Origin: Hyphomicrobium sp.
GTDB taxonomy: Bacteria > Pseudomonadota > Alphaproteobacteria > Rhizobiales > Hyphomicrobiaceae
Assembly: GCA_022844105.1 (NCBI GenBank)
Contig: JALHMJ010000002.1
Span: 295,836-359,835 of the forward strand
Length of the DNA: 64,000 bases
Direction of reading: 5' to 3'
The notes under the pieces were generated by a model. It was not told where the DNA came from. It ran no database searches and saw only the letters and a list, made by a program, of their open reading frames with translations. Made by a program: the position numbers and the translations under genes. This document shows, piece by piece, positions 16,010 to 25,152 of the stretch (positions are counted from its first letter, which is position 1; each line of letters starts with the position of its first letter).

Positions 16010-16447
16010 ATGATCACATTCCGCGCCGTCTTGATCTCAATTTTCGCCGGCATCTTGCTGGCGGGCTGCACCGCGTCGCCATCGTCAGGGCCCGCCGTGC
16101 CGTCACCGACCCAAGACGCAGCGACGCGAACCATGCCCGTTGTTCCCGGTCGCCCCGCGCGCGTGTTTGTATTCGCCGGCTTCGACGCAGCCTGCGCCAG
16201 TCTCGCAGCCCCCGTTGTCACCATTGCCGCCACCCCGATGAAGGGCGACATCACATTCCGGCCAGGGCAGCAGACGAATGTCGCCACATCGGCCACAGGG
16301 TCGTGCACGGGCCGCACCGTCACCGGCACCGGGGTCTATTATACCGCCCGTCCAGGCACAGCCGGCGTTGACCGCTTCGCCGTCGCGGCAAAGCTCGCGA
16401 CAGGTGAAATGGTCTCGCGCAGTTTCGAAGTCACGATTGCCGAGTAA
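16010..16447 (+). CDS. Lipoprotein, hypothetical
   Basis: A 145-residue protein with a lipoprotein signal (LISIFAGILLAGC, Cys20 as the lipidated residue). The mature part has a Pro/Ser/Thr linker (about residues 21-45) and then a beta-rich domain (PVVTIAATPMKGDITFRPGQ, then TGTGVYYTARPGTAGVDRFAV) that resembles an Ig-like or cell-surface repeat fold. No family is recognised. It probably sits at the inner leaflet of the outer membrane. It stands alone, 9 bases or more from neighbours. Confidence 0.72.
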   Translation: MITFRAVLISIFAGILLAGCTASPSSGPAVPSPTQDAATRTMPVVPGRPARVFVFAGFDAACASLAAPVVTIAATPMKGDITFRPGQQTNVATSATGSCTGRTVTGTGVYYTARPGTAGVDRFAVAAKLATGEMVSRSFEVTIAE

Positions 16448-16581
16448 AACCGGGCCAATGCTATGCGCGCGTTGCAGTTCCACGACACGCGCCTGCCAGT
16501 TTTCGTCCAGGACTTTATCAAACGCTCCCACAGTGCCATATAGCGCGTCCTCTCATGCGCCGCCCGGAGTAACATCGAAAA

Positions 16582-17724
16582 ATGACCATGCCCAATTTAC
16601 CCGCCGGCATCACGACCCCCGCGTACGTGCTCGACGTGGCAAGCCTGAAACGCAATCTCGAAACGGCCGCTCGGGTGAAGCGGGAAGCGGGCATTAAAAT
16701 GCTGCTTGCGACTAAGGCGTGGGCGATGCCGGCCGCATTCCCGCTGCTGCGCGACATACTCGACGGCACGACGGCTTCCGGCGAGTACGAGGCGCGCTTG
16801 GGTCGCGACGAGTTCGGCAAGGAGGTCCACGTTTACGCACCGGCCTATGGCCCGGGCGAGGTCGAGCGCCTCGTCACGATTGCCGATCACATATATTTCA
16901 ATTCTCCCGGCCAGCTGACCAAACATATGGCGACGGCAAAGGCGGCGGGGCGGCACGTGGGCGTGCGCATCAATCCCGGCTTCTCCAGCGCCACGTTGGG
17001 CGGCAATCTCTACGATCCCTGTGCTCCCGGATCACGCTTCGGAACGACTAAGGCCGAGAGTGCGCAGATCGCATGGGGCGACATCGACATTCTCCACGCG
17101 CACGCGCTCTGCGAAGCTCGCGAGGAAGGCTCCGTCGGCTTGATCAAGCACGTTGCGGAAAACTTTGCCGACGAGATCCGGAAGGTGAAAGCCGTCAACT
17201 TCGGTGGCGGACATTTCATCAACCGTCCCGGCTACAAACTGGAACCGCTGATCGCGGCGTTGCAGAACTTCAAGCGGGCCTTCGACGTCGAGGTCATTCT
17301 GGAGCCGGGCGCGGGCCTTGTCGTCAATACCGGCTGGCTCGCTGCAACCGTGCTTGACCTGCATCGCAACGAAAAGGACATTGCAATCCTTGATACGTCA
17401 GCGTCGACACACATGCCGGACGTTCTTGAGGTGCCCTACACGCCGCATATCATCGGGGCGAAAAAGCCAGGCGTGCTCGCCCACACCTATACACTTGGCG
17501 GCAAGACCTGTATGACCGGCGACGTCATCGGTGAGTATTCGTTCGCCGATCTGCTGCACGTCGGCGACCGGCTGATCTTTACCGACATGATGCAGTATTC
17601 GTTCGTGAAGAACACGACCTTCAACGGCACGCCCCTGCCTGACATGGCCATGCTGCACGAAGACGGACGCTATGACGTCGTGCGCACCTATGGCTACGAC
17701 GAATTCCGCCGCCGCCTCGGCTGA
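16582..17724 (+). CDS. nspC: Carboxynorspermidine decarboxylase
   Basis: The 380-residue PLP enzyme (alanine-racemase fold, group IV decarboxylase) decarboxylates carboxynorspermidine or carboxyspermidine to the polyamine. The PLP Lys is K45 in LLATKAWAMP. Diagnostic features are NPCAPGSRFG-like DPCAPGSRFG, the HALCE segment, NFGGGHF, EPGAGLV and the late TFNGTPLPDMA. Length matches the family. The partner dehydrogenase is at 41751-42965, so the two-step alternative route to (nor)spermidine is complete in this window. A GGAG site lies 12 bases upstream. Confidence in the family is high; which polyamine is made is not certain. Confidence 0.92.
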   Translation: MTMPNLPAGITTPAYVLDVASLKRNLETAARVKREAGIKMLLATKAWAMPAAFPLLRDILDGTTASGEYEARLGRDEFGKEVHVYAPAYGPGEVERLVTIADHIYFNSPGQLTKHMATAKAAGRHVGVRINPGFSSATLGGNLYDPCAPGSRFGTTKAESAQIAWGDIDILHAHALCEAREEGSVGLIKHVAENFADEIRKVKAVNFGGGHFINRPGYKLEPLIAALQNFKRAFDVEVILEPGAGLVVNTGWLAATVLDLHRNEKDIAILDTSASTHMPDVLEVPYTPHIIGAKKPGVLAHTYTLGGKTCMTGDVIGEYSFADLLHVGDRLIFTDMMQYSFVKNTTFNGTPLPDMAMLHEDGRYDVVRTYGYDEFRRRLG

Positions 17725-17727
17725 GTT

Positions 17728-18618
17728 TCACGTAACCCCGCTGAGAAAAGTTGAGAGCCGCGCAGCAGTCTCTTCTGGAAATTGATCGGGAAAAAAATGA
17801 CCCCCAGGCAGCGTCGCGAATTGCGGCCGCATCAAGCGATTTTCCCACTCCCCCTCCATATCGAAGAGTTCATGCATCAGGCCCTTGGTCCCCCAGAAGA
17901 CAAGCGATGGACAGGTAACTTTCTGGCCGATATCGGCGGTATCGTGGGCAAGATCGACCGTCAGCGTGGCCCGGTAATCCGAGCATGATCCGTGGACGAA
18001 CGCCGGATTGCGCCACGCGGTACGATACGCCTGCAGCAGCATAGGATCGAACGCATCGAGTGGCACCTTGCCCCAGCCGACGAGACAGTGTTCGAAGAAG
18101 TAATCCGGATCGCGACCGATCAAAGTTTCGGGAAACGGTTCGGGTTGCGCCAGGAAATACCAGTGCCAGTAGGCCGCCGCGACGTGCCGGCTCGTCTCCA
18201 TCAGCATCGCATAGGTGGGCACGATATCGAGCACGGAAAGAGACAGAACGCGGCCAGGTTCGTCGAGCGCCAGCCGATGCGCAACCCGCCCGCCCCGATC
18301 ATGGCCGATGACATGAAAACTCTCAAACCCGAGTGCTCGCATCAGGCTCGCCTGATCCGTGGCCATGGCACGAAAGGAATAATTCGAACGGTCGGGCAGG
18401 CACACCGGCTTCGAAGTGTCGCCATAGCCCCTGAGGTCCGCGGCAACGACTGTAAAGCGCTCCGCCAGAGCTGGGCCAATTCTCGCCCACATCGCCAGCG
18501 TCTGTGGATAGCCATGCAGCAGAAGCACCGGCGGACCGTCGCCGCCGATCACGTGGGCAATGTCAATTTCGCCTACGTGGATACGGCCGCGGGCAAACCC
18601 TTCGAACATCGGCTCCAA
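17728..18618 (-). CDS. Alpha/beta hydrolase, haloacetate dehalogenase-like
   Basis: A 296-residue protein of the Asp-nucleophile alpha/beta hydrolases. The nucleophile elbow is [11 protein letters not shown], with the two Arg used by fluoroacetate dehalogenases to bind the carboxylate. [10 protein letters not shown] carries the oxyanion turn. The [19 protein letters not shown] segment provides the His-Trp halide-binding pair, and [11 protein letters not shown] the catalytic His. These match the haloacetate dehalogenase subgroup closely, although epoxide hydrolase-type activity cannot be excluded. It follows an ArsR-type regulator by 10 bases, in one operon. Confidence 0.82.
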   Translation of the reverse strand: MEPMFEGFARGRIHVGEIDIAHVIGGDGPPVLLLHGYPQTLAMWARIGPALAERFTVVAADLRGYGDTSKPVCLPDRSNYSFRAMATDQASLMRALGFESFHVIGHDRGGRVAHRLALDEPGRVLSLSVLDIVPTYAMLMETSRHVAAAYWHWYFLAQPEPFPETLIGRDPDYFFEHCLVGWGKVPLDAFDPMLLQAYRTAWRNPAFVHGSCSDYRATLTVDLAHDTADIGQKVTCPSLVFWGTKGLMHELFDMEGEWENRLMRPQFATLPGGHFFPDQFPEETAARLSTFLSGVT

Positions 18619-18628
18619 CCTCGCTCCG

Positions 18629-18967
18629 TCACTCGGGCTTATGCGAGCCGTTGCGCTGTTCGGCTGCCGTCAGGATGGTGGGCACGAGACCTGGAAATTT
18701 CACACCAATCTCATCGCAGCGCAGGGAATTGATGACCTCCACGCCCCGCCGTTCGGAGCGGATCAGCCCCGCCTCGCGCAGGACCTGGAAATGATGCGAC
18801 TGGGTCGACTTGGCCATCTTCTCTGGTGCCGCCTCCGAACAATTCATGGCGCACGATCCGTCTCTGATACGCCGGACAATCTGCAGCCTAACGGGGTCGG
18901 CCAGAGCATAAAGGATGCCTTCCAGTGTGATGGCATCGACGGAAGGGTGCATGAACGGCCGCTGCAT
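18629..18967 (-). CDS. ArsR family transcriptional regulator
   Basis: A 112-residue winged-helix protein. The [14 protein letters not shown] helix, the recognition region [17 protein letters not shown] and the wing [14 protein letters not shown] match ArsR/SmtB-type regulators. Two Cys ([10 protein letters not shown]) lie between the first helices in a spot where metal-sensing members can carry thiols, but the pattern is not the ELCVCDL metal site. It leads an operon with the dehalogenase-like hydrolase and probably represses it. An inverted repeat lies just upstream. A second Met at residue 6 could be the start. Confidence 0.85.
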   Translation of the reverse strand: MQRPFMHPSVDAITLEGILYALADPVRLQIVRRIRDGSCAMNCSEAAPEKMAKSTQSHHFQVLREAGLIRSERRGVEVINSLRCDEIGVKFPGLVPTILTAAEQRNGSHKPE

Positions 18968-19003
18968 CGAACTGATATGCCTGCACAGTGAAATGACTTC
19001 AAT

Positions 19004-19022
19004 AGTTCAATAGCATCGAACT
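19004..19022. promoter_or_regulatory. Candidate operator for the ArsR-type regulator
   Basis: AGTTC at 19004-19008 is mirrored by GAACT at 19018-19022 with a 9-base spacer. The core ATCGAACT recurs at 18966-18973, overlapping the regulator's start. Spacing and position 40-55 bases upstream of the ATG fit an autoregulatory operator, by inference. Confidence 0.5.
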
Positions 19023-19161
19023 ACAATGCTCGAAGGAGCGTTTTGGCTCGGCTCCGCATTTGCGGCCCCTGGACCTCCACACTCTAAAGACGCCCGCTGG
19101 GGTCCAGTCTAATACTTTGCAAGCCAAATTAGCCTCTCTGACCGGAGTGATGGCACGAGGT

Positions 19162-20760
19162 TCAGGCCGCCGGCCGATCGATCAATGCCAGCGTCGCATC
19201 GAGCGTATCGGCCTCCTCCGGCGGTTTATCCCAGCGAATGCGATGAACCCGTGGAAAGCGCATGGCAACGCCCGATTTATGCCGCGCCGAAAGCTGCACG
19301 GCATCAAACGCGATCTCAAGCACGAGTTTCGGTTGCACCGCTCGCACAGGCCCGAACGTCTCCGTCGTGTTGGCGCGGATGAAGCGGTCGAGTTCGCGCA
19401 ATTCCGCATCGGTGAAACCGGAATAGGCTTTCCCCACCGGCACCAGTTCCTGCTCATTAGAGCCCACCCGCGGCCGCCAGACCCCAAACGTGAAATCCGA
19501 ATAGAGCGACGAACGCTTTCCCGACCCGCGCTGCGCGTACATCAGGACGCAATCGAGCGTCAGCGCAGCGCGCTTCCACTTGAACCAGTGCCCCTTTGGA
19601 CGACCCGCGAGATAGGCGCTCGCACGCCGCTTGAGCATCAGCCCCTCGATGCCGGCCTGGCGCGCACCCCGCCACAATTCTTCCAGTTCGGCGAAGCTCG
19701 CAAATGGGATCAGCACGCTGAGGTCGGTCAGAAGGGGCCGTTCCCGCGCGTGCCAATCCTCAAGACGCCGGCGACGGTCGGCGAACGGTAATGGGCGCAA
19801 ATCTTCGCCATCGGCAAAAAGGAGATCGTAAAGCCGTAGGTGGGCGGGATGATCGCGCAGCATCTTGACCGCGACGGTCTTGCGATTGAGCCGCTGCTGC
19901 AAATCGTTGAACGCTGCGACGGACCCTTGACGGACGACGAGCAATTCCCCGTCGGCCACCACATCGGCATGAGCAAACGCCGAACGGATTTCAGGGAATG
20001 CTCCCGAGATATCATCGCCGGTGCGCGAATAGAGGCGAACATCACCTCCCTTTGCCGCCACCTGAACCCGGATACCGTCCCATTTCCATTCTGCTGCAAA
20101 ATCGTTCGGATCAAGCCCCGGCCAATCCGCTTCCTCCACCGGATGCGCCAGCATCATGGGACGAAACACAGGCACGATGCCCGGATCGGGTCGCTCCCCC
20201 GTTCCTTCGATCCATCGAAAGAGATCCAAGTAGGGCGGCTCTAGCGCATGCCAAACTTCTTCGACATCTGAGACGTCGCGGTCACCAAGCTCCGCCACCG
20301 CCGTCTTGGCCAGCCGAGCCGAGACACCGACGCGAGGCGCTCCGCCGACCAGCTTTAAAAATGCCCAACGTTCGCGCGCGTTGCACCGGTCGAGCACGCG
20401 CGCGATGATGCCCGCTTGCTCGGACGGCTTTGCCGCCAGGAGTTGTCCGACCACATCGCTGAGCCGTGGCGGCGCATCCACGTAAGGCGCCACCGGCCAC
20501 ATCAGCGAAACCGTCTCCGCCGTATCGCCCACGAAATCTCGGGAGATCTTGAACAACACCGGATCGGCGCGCTGCGCCATCAAGTCCGATAGAATGCGCC
20601 GAAAAGCGATGCGCAGTGGCAATCCATCGGTCAGCGCAGCCAGCGCCCAACCCCGATCGGGGTCCGGAGCATGACGCAGATATGCGCTGAGAAGCGCGAG
20701 TTTTCCAATGCGGCTCTGCGTGGTGGACAAGCCGTCGAGTACTTCGGCGAACGCGCGCAT
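19162..20760 (-). CDS. ATP-dependent DNA ligase (damage-response type)
   Basis: A 532-residue ATP-dependent ligase. The nucleotidyl-transferase Lys is K226 in EWKWDGIRVQ (motif I). Motifs III and IV are visible in DVVADGELLVV and GIEGLMLKRR, and motif V in KWKRAALTLDCVLMYA. About 200 N-terminal helical residues form the DNA-binding domain. It matches the family named for cisplatin-damage response, which is normally encoded with an exonuclease, a Lhr-type helicase and a phosphoesterase. The start codon follows the exonuclease stop by two bases, so translation is coupled. Only the exonuclease partner is present here. Confidence 0.9.
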   Translation of the reverse strand: MRAFAEVLDGLSTTQSRIGKLALLSAYLRHAPDPDRGWALAALTDGLPLRIAFRRILSDLMAQRADPVLFKISRDFVGDTAETVSLMWPVAPYVDAPPRLSDVVGQLLAAKPSEQAGIIARVLDRCNARERWAFLKLVGGAPRVGVSARLAKTAVAELGDRDVSDVEEVWHALEPPYLDLFRWIEGTGERPDPGIVPVFRPMMLAHPVEEADWPGLDPNDFAAEWKWDGIRVQVAAKGGDVRLYSRTGDDISGAFPEIRSAFAHADVVADGELLVVRQGSVAAFNDLQQRLNRKTVAVKMLRDHPAHLRLYDLLFADGEDLRPLPFADRRRRLEDWHARERPLLTDLSVLIPFASFAELEELWRGARQAGIEGLMLKRRASAYLAGRPKGHWFKWKRAALTLDCVLMYAQRGSGKRSSLYSDFTFGVWRPRVGSNEQELVPVGKAYSGFTDAELRELDRFIRANTTETFGPVRAVQPKLVLEIAFDAVQLSARHKSGVAMRFPRVHRIRWDKPPEEADTLDATLALIDRPAA

Positions 20761-20762
20761 AT

Positions 20763-21773
20763 CTACTCCGCGTCATCCTCATAGCCGATCAGCGCCAGGG
20801 CCCGTGCCCGCCGCCCCATCAGGCTCAACTGATGCACAAGCGCGTCGTCACGGCCATGCGTAACCCAGATATCCTCCGCCCCTGTCTCTACGATAGTATC
20901 GAGCAGTTCCGGCCAATCAGCATGGTCGGACACGATGAGAGGCAATTCCACGCCCCGCTGCCGCGCGCGACCGCGCACCCGCATCCAGCCGGATGCGAAG
21001 ACACGTAACGGATCTTCGCCCGCACGCCGCGACCATCGATCCATCAACGCTGACGGGGGACACATAATTAGTCCGCCGCGCAATTCGTCGGCGGCTGCAG
21101 TACTGGCGGGACGGCAATCACCGAGATCGAATCCAAGATTTTGATAGAGTTCCGTCAGCGCCACGAGTGCGCCGTGCAGCCAGATCGGTCGATCGTATCC
21201 CTGCGCCCGCACGAGCGCGATCATGCGCTGACATTTGCCAAGACCGTAGACGCCGAGGAGATGCGCCCGTTCCGGATTGCGAGCAATGGACTGTACCAGC
21301 CGCAACGCTTCATCCTCCGCGCGCTCGTGCCGAAAAACCGGCAGCGCGAACGTCGCCTCCGTCACGAACACATCGCAGGAAACGACTTCGAAGGGCCTGC
21401 ACGTCGGATCTGTCGCGCGCTTGTAATCGCCGGATACGACGGCGCGGCGGCCGGCATGCTCCATAACAATTTGCGCCGAACCCAGAATATGTCCGGCCGG
21501 CGCGAAGCGTACACGGACATCGCCGATCCGCTGTGCGCTTCCCAGCGCCGCAATCTGAAAGGTCGCCGCCGATCCCACGCCATAACGGACTTTTATGATC
21601 TCGATCGTTTCATGCGTAGCCAGGACGTGCCCATGTCCACTGCGGGCATGATCGGCATGACCGTGCGTAATCAACGCGCGATCGACTGGCCGCGGAGGGT
21701 CGATGTAGAAATCACCGGGCGCGCAATAAAGTCCCTTGTCGGTCGCATAGAGCCAGCTTTCGACAGGACGCAT
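20763..21773 (-). CDS. Ligase-associated DNA exonuclease (metallo-beta-lactamase fold)
   Basis: A 336-residue protein. The metal-binding motif HGHADH is at residues 37-42 (THGHADHARSG), with further ligands in GHILGSA and SGDYKR, and the late VSDHADWPELL motif of the beta-CASP/Artemis-like nucleases. It is the standard partner of the damage-response ligase directly downstream. The ATG at 21773 is preferred: GAGG lies upstream, and the N-terminus RPVESWLYATDKGLYC matches the family start. An ATG at 21806 would add 11 residues. It leads the two-gene operon. Confidence 0.88.
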   Translation of the reverse strand: MRPVESWLYATDKGLYCAPGDFYIDPPRPVDRALITHGHADHARSGHGHVLATHETIEIIKVRYGVGSAATFQIAALGSAQRIGDVRVRFAPAGHILGSAQIVMEHAGRRAVVSGDYKRATDPTCRPFEVVSCDVFVTEATFALPVFRHERAEDEALRLVQSIARNPERAHLLGVYGLGKCQRMIALVRAQGYDRPIWLHGALVALTELYQNLGFDLGDCRPASTAAADELRGGLIMCPPSALMDRWSRRAGEDPLRVFASGWMRVRGRARQRGVELPLIVSDHADWPELLDTIVETGAEDIWVTHGRDDALVHQLSLMGRRARALALIGYEDDAE

Positions 21774-21878
21774 GTCAGATGGCCTCAATGCGCGGCGACG
21801 GATCAAGAAAGCAAGACAGCGCCCATTAGTAACGCGCGGACCAATGCGTCAGTTCTATGCCGGTGTTTGCTCGTTGCA

Positions 21879-22160
21879 TCAGGCGATGATGTCGGGCAGC
21901 AACTGATCTTCCACGGCGATAATTTGGTCTTTCAGCGCCAGCTTGCGCTTCTTCAGTCGGCGAATGTTCAGCTGGTCGTGCCCGCCGATGGCTTCGAGCG
22001 CGACGATTTCTTCGTCCAGTACGCGGTGTTCGTTCCGCAACCGTACGAGTTCTTCCCGCAACTCTCCATCGCTGTGACGCACAATCGGCCTCTCGGACTT
22101 GCCTGGCTGTGCCGCACCAATCCGGCTGCCCCCGCGGCGCGTTTTACGCTTCTTTCCCAA
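21879..22160 (-). CDS. YdcH/DUF465-like small protein
   Basis: A 93-residue protein. After a basic, disordered start (KKRKTRRGGSR), the pattern LREELVRLRNEHRVLDEEIVAL and the terminal RRLKKRKLALKDQI match the DUF465 helical hairpin. Function is unknown. Its start is divergent from a second DUF465 gene at 22375, which gives a paired arrangement common in this group of bacteria. Confidence 0.8.
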   Translation of the reverse strand: MGKKRKTRRGGSRIGAAQPGKSERPIVRHSDGELREELVRLRNEHRVLDEEIVALEAIGGHDQLNIRRLKKRKLALKDQIIAVEDQLLPDIIA

Positions 22161-22374
22161 TTCTGCAACAGCTTAGCGTATCCGGGGCCTGAACCGGCGG
22201 TTCAGTTGAGCTGTCAGACTGCAAAAGGTCATTACGCACATGCGAACGGCCCCTCAGCTCGAAACGTGACCGGCTGTAAAGTTCATCAAAAGAAAATGTT
22301 GACCGCCGTGGCCCTTTTACAAGCCGTAATTTCTCTGTCATGATTTGACCGCTCAACGATCGAAGGAGGTTTAA

Positions 22375-22551
22375 ATGGCGTTATCCGCGCATCTCCACGA
22401 ACTCGCAGAGAAACACCGGCAGCTCGACCGCCGGATTTCAGAGGAGATGGCAAGGCCTGGATCAGACGACGTCGTGATCCGGCGGATGAAACAACAGAAG
22501 TTGAAGATCAAGGAAGAGATCAACAGACTGTCCACAGCCTCCCGCCATTGA
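22375..22551 (+). CDS. Small YdcH/DUF465-like protein
   Basis: A 58-residue helical protein: ALSAHLHELAEKHRQLDRRI followed by the family end RRMKQQKLKIKEEINRL. This is the classical DUF465 hairpin, with H..L...H..LD..I and LKK-type basic second helix. A strong AAGGAGG site (22363-22369) precedes the ATG. It ends in an intrinsic terminator. The function of the family is unknown. Confidence 0.85.
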   Translation: MALSAHLHELAEKHRQLDRRISEEMARPGSDDVVIRRMKQQKLKIKEEINRLSTASRH

Positions 22552-22561
22552 GGCGCGTCGA

Positions 22562-22589
22562 AGCCGGCTCCGAAAGGAGCTGGCTTTTT
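22562..22589 (+). terminator. Terminator after small YdcH-like gene
   Basis: AGCCGGCTCC pairs with GGAGCTGGCT around GAAA (22562-22585) with one G:T-type pair, followed by TTTTT. Confidence 0.88.
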
Positions 22590-22675
22590 GATTTTCAATG
22601 GAACGTCAAGAACAGTGCGTGACCGGCTCCGGCAACGGGAGTAACGGCACCAGCGCTTGAGCGCCACGCGGCAAT

Positions 22676-22701
22676 GCCCGCCGGTTGGAAATCGGCGGGC
22701 A
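22676..22701. other. Hairpin near end of Spy-like gene
   Basis: GCCCGCCGGTT pairs with AATCGGCGGGC around a short loop. No T-run follows on either strand, so a terminator role for the leftward gene is uncertain. Confidence 0.4.
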
Positions 22702-22744
22702 CTAACGTCATCAGGCATGCTGCATCGATCTCAAGTCTCGACGA

Positions 22745-23371
22745 TTAGAGTTCGCCTTCGCGGCCCCGCGTAGCATCGTCAGACGCAGGGCCTTGACCGG
22801 GCCCGCCGCGCTGGCCATCCGGTCCATGTTCACCGCGCCGTTCGGATCGTCCGTCGTGACGCCCCCCTTTGCTGCGCCGGCCCATGTCCGAAACTGCTTT
22901 TTTCTGCGCGTCGTCGAGCGAAGCGTAAAGCTTCTCCGCTGCCGGACGAACGATTTTAATGCCATCGAGGGCAGCGGACAGTTGCGCCTCCGTATCGGCA
23001 AGACGAGCGGTAATATCCTTAACCGGAGGTTTGCCGCCTTGACCTGGCTCAGCGGCCCGGATCGGCTCGGCGGGGCATGCGGCGGCAACTTTCGCCGCAG
23101 CTGATTTCACTGCCGTCTTCAAATCATCGAACGCCGGCTTTTGTGCATCCGTCGGCTTCACCTTGTATTCGAGCCGGACGAGCATCAGGTCGGCCTTTTC
23201 CGCGGCATTGCCACGGCATAGAGCACCACCGATCCCCATCATGGCCATAGGACCGCCCCAGCCGTGCGGCCCCTTGTGATGCCAGCCGCCATGCCGGTGA
23301 GCGACCGCCGCTGCCGAGCCGAGTGTTAGAATCACGGCGGCGCCGGCCAGAATTTTGCCATTTCTTGTCAT
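22745..23371 (-). CDS. Spy/CpxP-like periplasmic LTXXQ protein
   Basis: A 208-residue exported protein. The signal peptide (MTRNGKILAGAAVILTLGSA, cleavage near AVAH) is followed by a His/Gly-rich segment, then long helices with ADLMLVRLEYKVKPTDAQKPAFDDLK and LYASLDDAQKKAVSDM, the LTxxQ-type pattern of the Spy/CpxP chaperone superfamily. The Arg/Gly/Asp-rich C-terminal tail is low complexity. Members act in envelope stress and metal responses. The start at 23371 has AAGGAG upstream. It is adjacent to no known two-component system. Confidence 0.8.
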   Translation of the reverse strand: MTRNGKILAGAAVILTLGSAAAVAHRHGGWHHKGPHGWGGPMAMMGIGGALCRGNAAEKADLMLVRLEYKVKPTDAQKPAFDDLKTAVKSAAAKVAAACPAEPIRAAEPGQGGKPPVKDITARLADTEAQLSAALDGIKIVRPAAEKLYASLDDAQKKAVSDMGRRSKGGRHDGRSERRGEHGPDGQRGGPGQGPASDDATRGREGEL

Positions 23372-23523
23372 CGGGTTCTCCTTGTTCGCGCGCGGCGCGC
23401 CCGGACCGCATTGCGGGGGGAGCATGACACCGAGGGCAGGTGCCGGCGGGCCAGAGCACGCCGCGTCACCCTCTTGAACGCGGAACTTGGCCAAACCCGT
23501 CGGAAGATTTTATGGAGGTGTCG

Positions 23524-25152
23524 TCAAGCGTCCTTGGCCAGATCGCGCAACTTGAATTTCTGGATCTTGCCCGTGGCCGTTTTCGGCAGCTCGGTAAACA
23601 CCACGTGCCGCGGCGCCTTGTAGCGGGCCAGCCGCTCAAGGCACCACGTAACGATTTCGTCTTTGCCCGCCGTCGCGCCGGCTTTCAATTCGACGAAGGC
23701 GCAAGGTGTCTCGCCCCACTTATCGTCGGGTTTGGCCACCACTGCGCAGGCCGCAACGGCCGGATGCTTGTAGATGACGTCCTCCACCTCGATCGAAGAG
23801 ATGTTTTCGCCCCCCGAAATGATGACGTCCTTCGACCGGTCCTTCAATTGTATGTAGCCATCCGGATGCAGCACACCCAGATCGCCGGAATGAAACCAGC
23901 CGCCGGCGAACGCCTCCGCCGTGGCCTGAGCGTTCTTCAGATAGCCCTTCATGACAATGTTGCCGCGAAACATAACCTCGCCCATCGTTTCACCGTCCGC
24001 CGGAACCTTGGTCATCGTCTCCGGGTCCATCACGGTGAGGTCTTCCAGCGCCACATATCTGACGCCCTGGCGGATGCGCTTCTTCGCCAGCAGCTCATGC
24101 TCCAGCGTATCCCATTCGCCATTCCATTCGTTGATCGTGGCTGGACCATATGTTTCCGTCAGACCGTAAAGATGCGTCAAATCGAATCCCGCAACGATCA
24201 TCGCGTCGAGCACCGCCTGCGGCGGCGGCGCGGCTGCATGATTGAACGACACGCGATGTGATATCTCGCGCTTTTCTTCTGGCCGCGCGCCCAGTAGCGT
24301 CGACATCACGATGGGCGCACCGGAAATATTTGTGACCCGGTGCTCGACGATGGCGTCGTACATGGCCTTTGCCCGCACCCACCTGAGACAGACATGCGTG
24401 CCGGCGACCATGGCCATCGACCAGGTGAAACACCAGCCGTTGCAATGGAACATCGGCAGCGTCCACAGATAGACTGGATGCTGGCCCATGCCCGTGGCGA
24501 TCGTATTCGCGTAGCACATCATCGCGGCCCCGCGATGATGATAGACGACGCCCTTGGGATTTCCTGTTGTTCCCGACGTGTAATTGAGCGCGATCGCGGA
24601 CCACTCATCGTCGGGCATGCGCCACGCAAAGTTCGGATCCGACCCGGCAAGAAGAACCTCATAATCGAGGTTCGATAGCGCCGGTCGGTCTTGCGGGAAT
24701 TCAAGATCATTATAGTCGATGATGATCGGACGCACCTTTGCCAACGCCAATGCTTCCGCCATGACGCCGGAAAACTCGCGGTCGGTAATCAGCACTTTCG
24801 TGTCGGCATGATCGAGCTGGAAGGCAAGGATCGGCGCATCGAGACGCGTGTTGAGGGAATGCAAGACCGCCCCCAGCATCGGCACGGCGTAATGCGCCTC
24901 GAGCATCGGCGGCGTGTTTGATAGCATCACCGACACGGTGTCGCCCGGCCCGATCTGAAGCCGCGCCAAGCCCGACGCCAGCCGTCGGCATCGACCGTAG
25001 AAGTCCGCCCAGGAATACCTTAGCGCGCCATGAATGACGGCGGGATGATTCGGATGCACCGCCGCTGCGCGTTGCAAGAAAGTAAGAGGCGTGAGCGGCT
25101 GGTAATTGGCCGGGTTCTTGTCGAGGTCCTGGTCGTAGGGAGACACGGTCAT
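23524..25152 (-). CDS. Acyl-CoA synthetase (AMP-forming)
   Basis: A 542-residue adenylate-forming enzyme that activates a medium- or long-chain fatty acid to its CoA thioester. The P-loop-like motif LNYTSGTTGNPKGVVYHHRG, the A5 motif LYGLTETYGP, WFHSGDLGVLHPDGYIQLKDRSKD (A7/A8) and GKIQKFKLR near the C-terminus (A10 Lys) are all present. The ACS-like ISGGENISSIEVED segment is also clear. A frame extending upstream to 25479 exists, but the ATG at 25152 gives the family N-terminus. Substrate chain length cannot be read from sequence. Confidence 0.92.
   Translation of the reverse strand: MTVSPYDQDLDKNPANYQPLTPLTFLQRAAAVHPNHPAVIHGALRYSWADFYGRCRRLASGLARLQIGPGDTVSVMLSNTPPMLEAHYAVPMLGAVLHSLNTRLDAPILAFQLDHADTKVLITDREFSGVMAEALALAKVRPIIIDYNDLEFPQDRPALSNLDYEVLLAGSDPNFAWRMPDDEWSAIALNYTSGTTGNPKGVVYHHRGAAMMCYANTIATGMGQHPVYLWTLPMFHCNGWCFTWSMAMVAGTHVCLRWVRAKAMYDAIVEHRVTNISGAPIVMSTLLGARPEEKREISHRVSFNHAAAPPPQAVLDAMIVAGFDLTHLYGLTETYGPATINEWNGEWDTLEHELLAKKRIRQGVRYVALEDLTVMDPETMTKVPADGETMGEVMFRGNIVMKGYLKNAQATAEAFAGGWFHSGDLGVLHPDGYIQLKDRSKDVIISGGENISSIEVEDVIYKHPAVAACAVVAKPDDKWGETPCAFVELKAGATAGKDEIVTWCLERLARYKAPRHVVFTELPKTATGKIQKFKLRDLAKDA

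Noticed and set aside
21141-22343. 400-codon frame on the + strand
   Set aside because: Opposite the ligase-associated exonuclease and DUF465 genes; no ribosome site or family signal.
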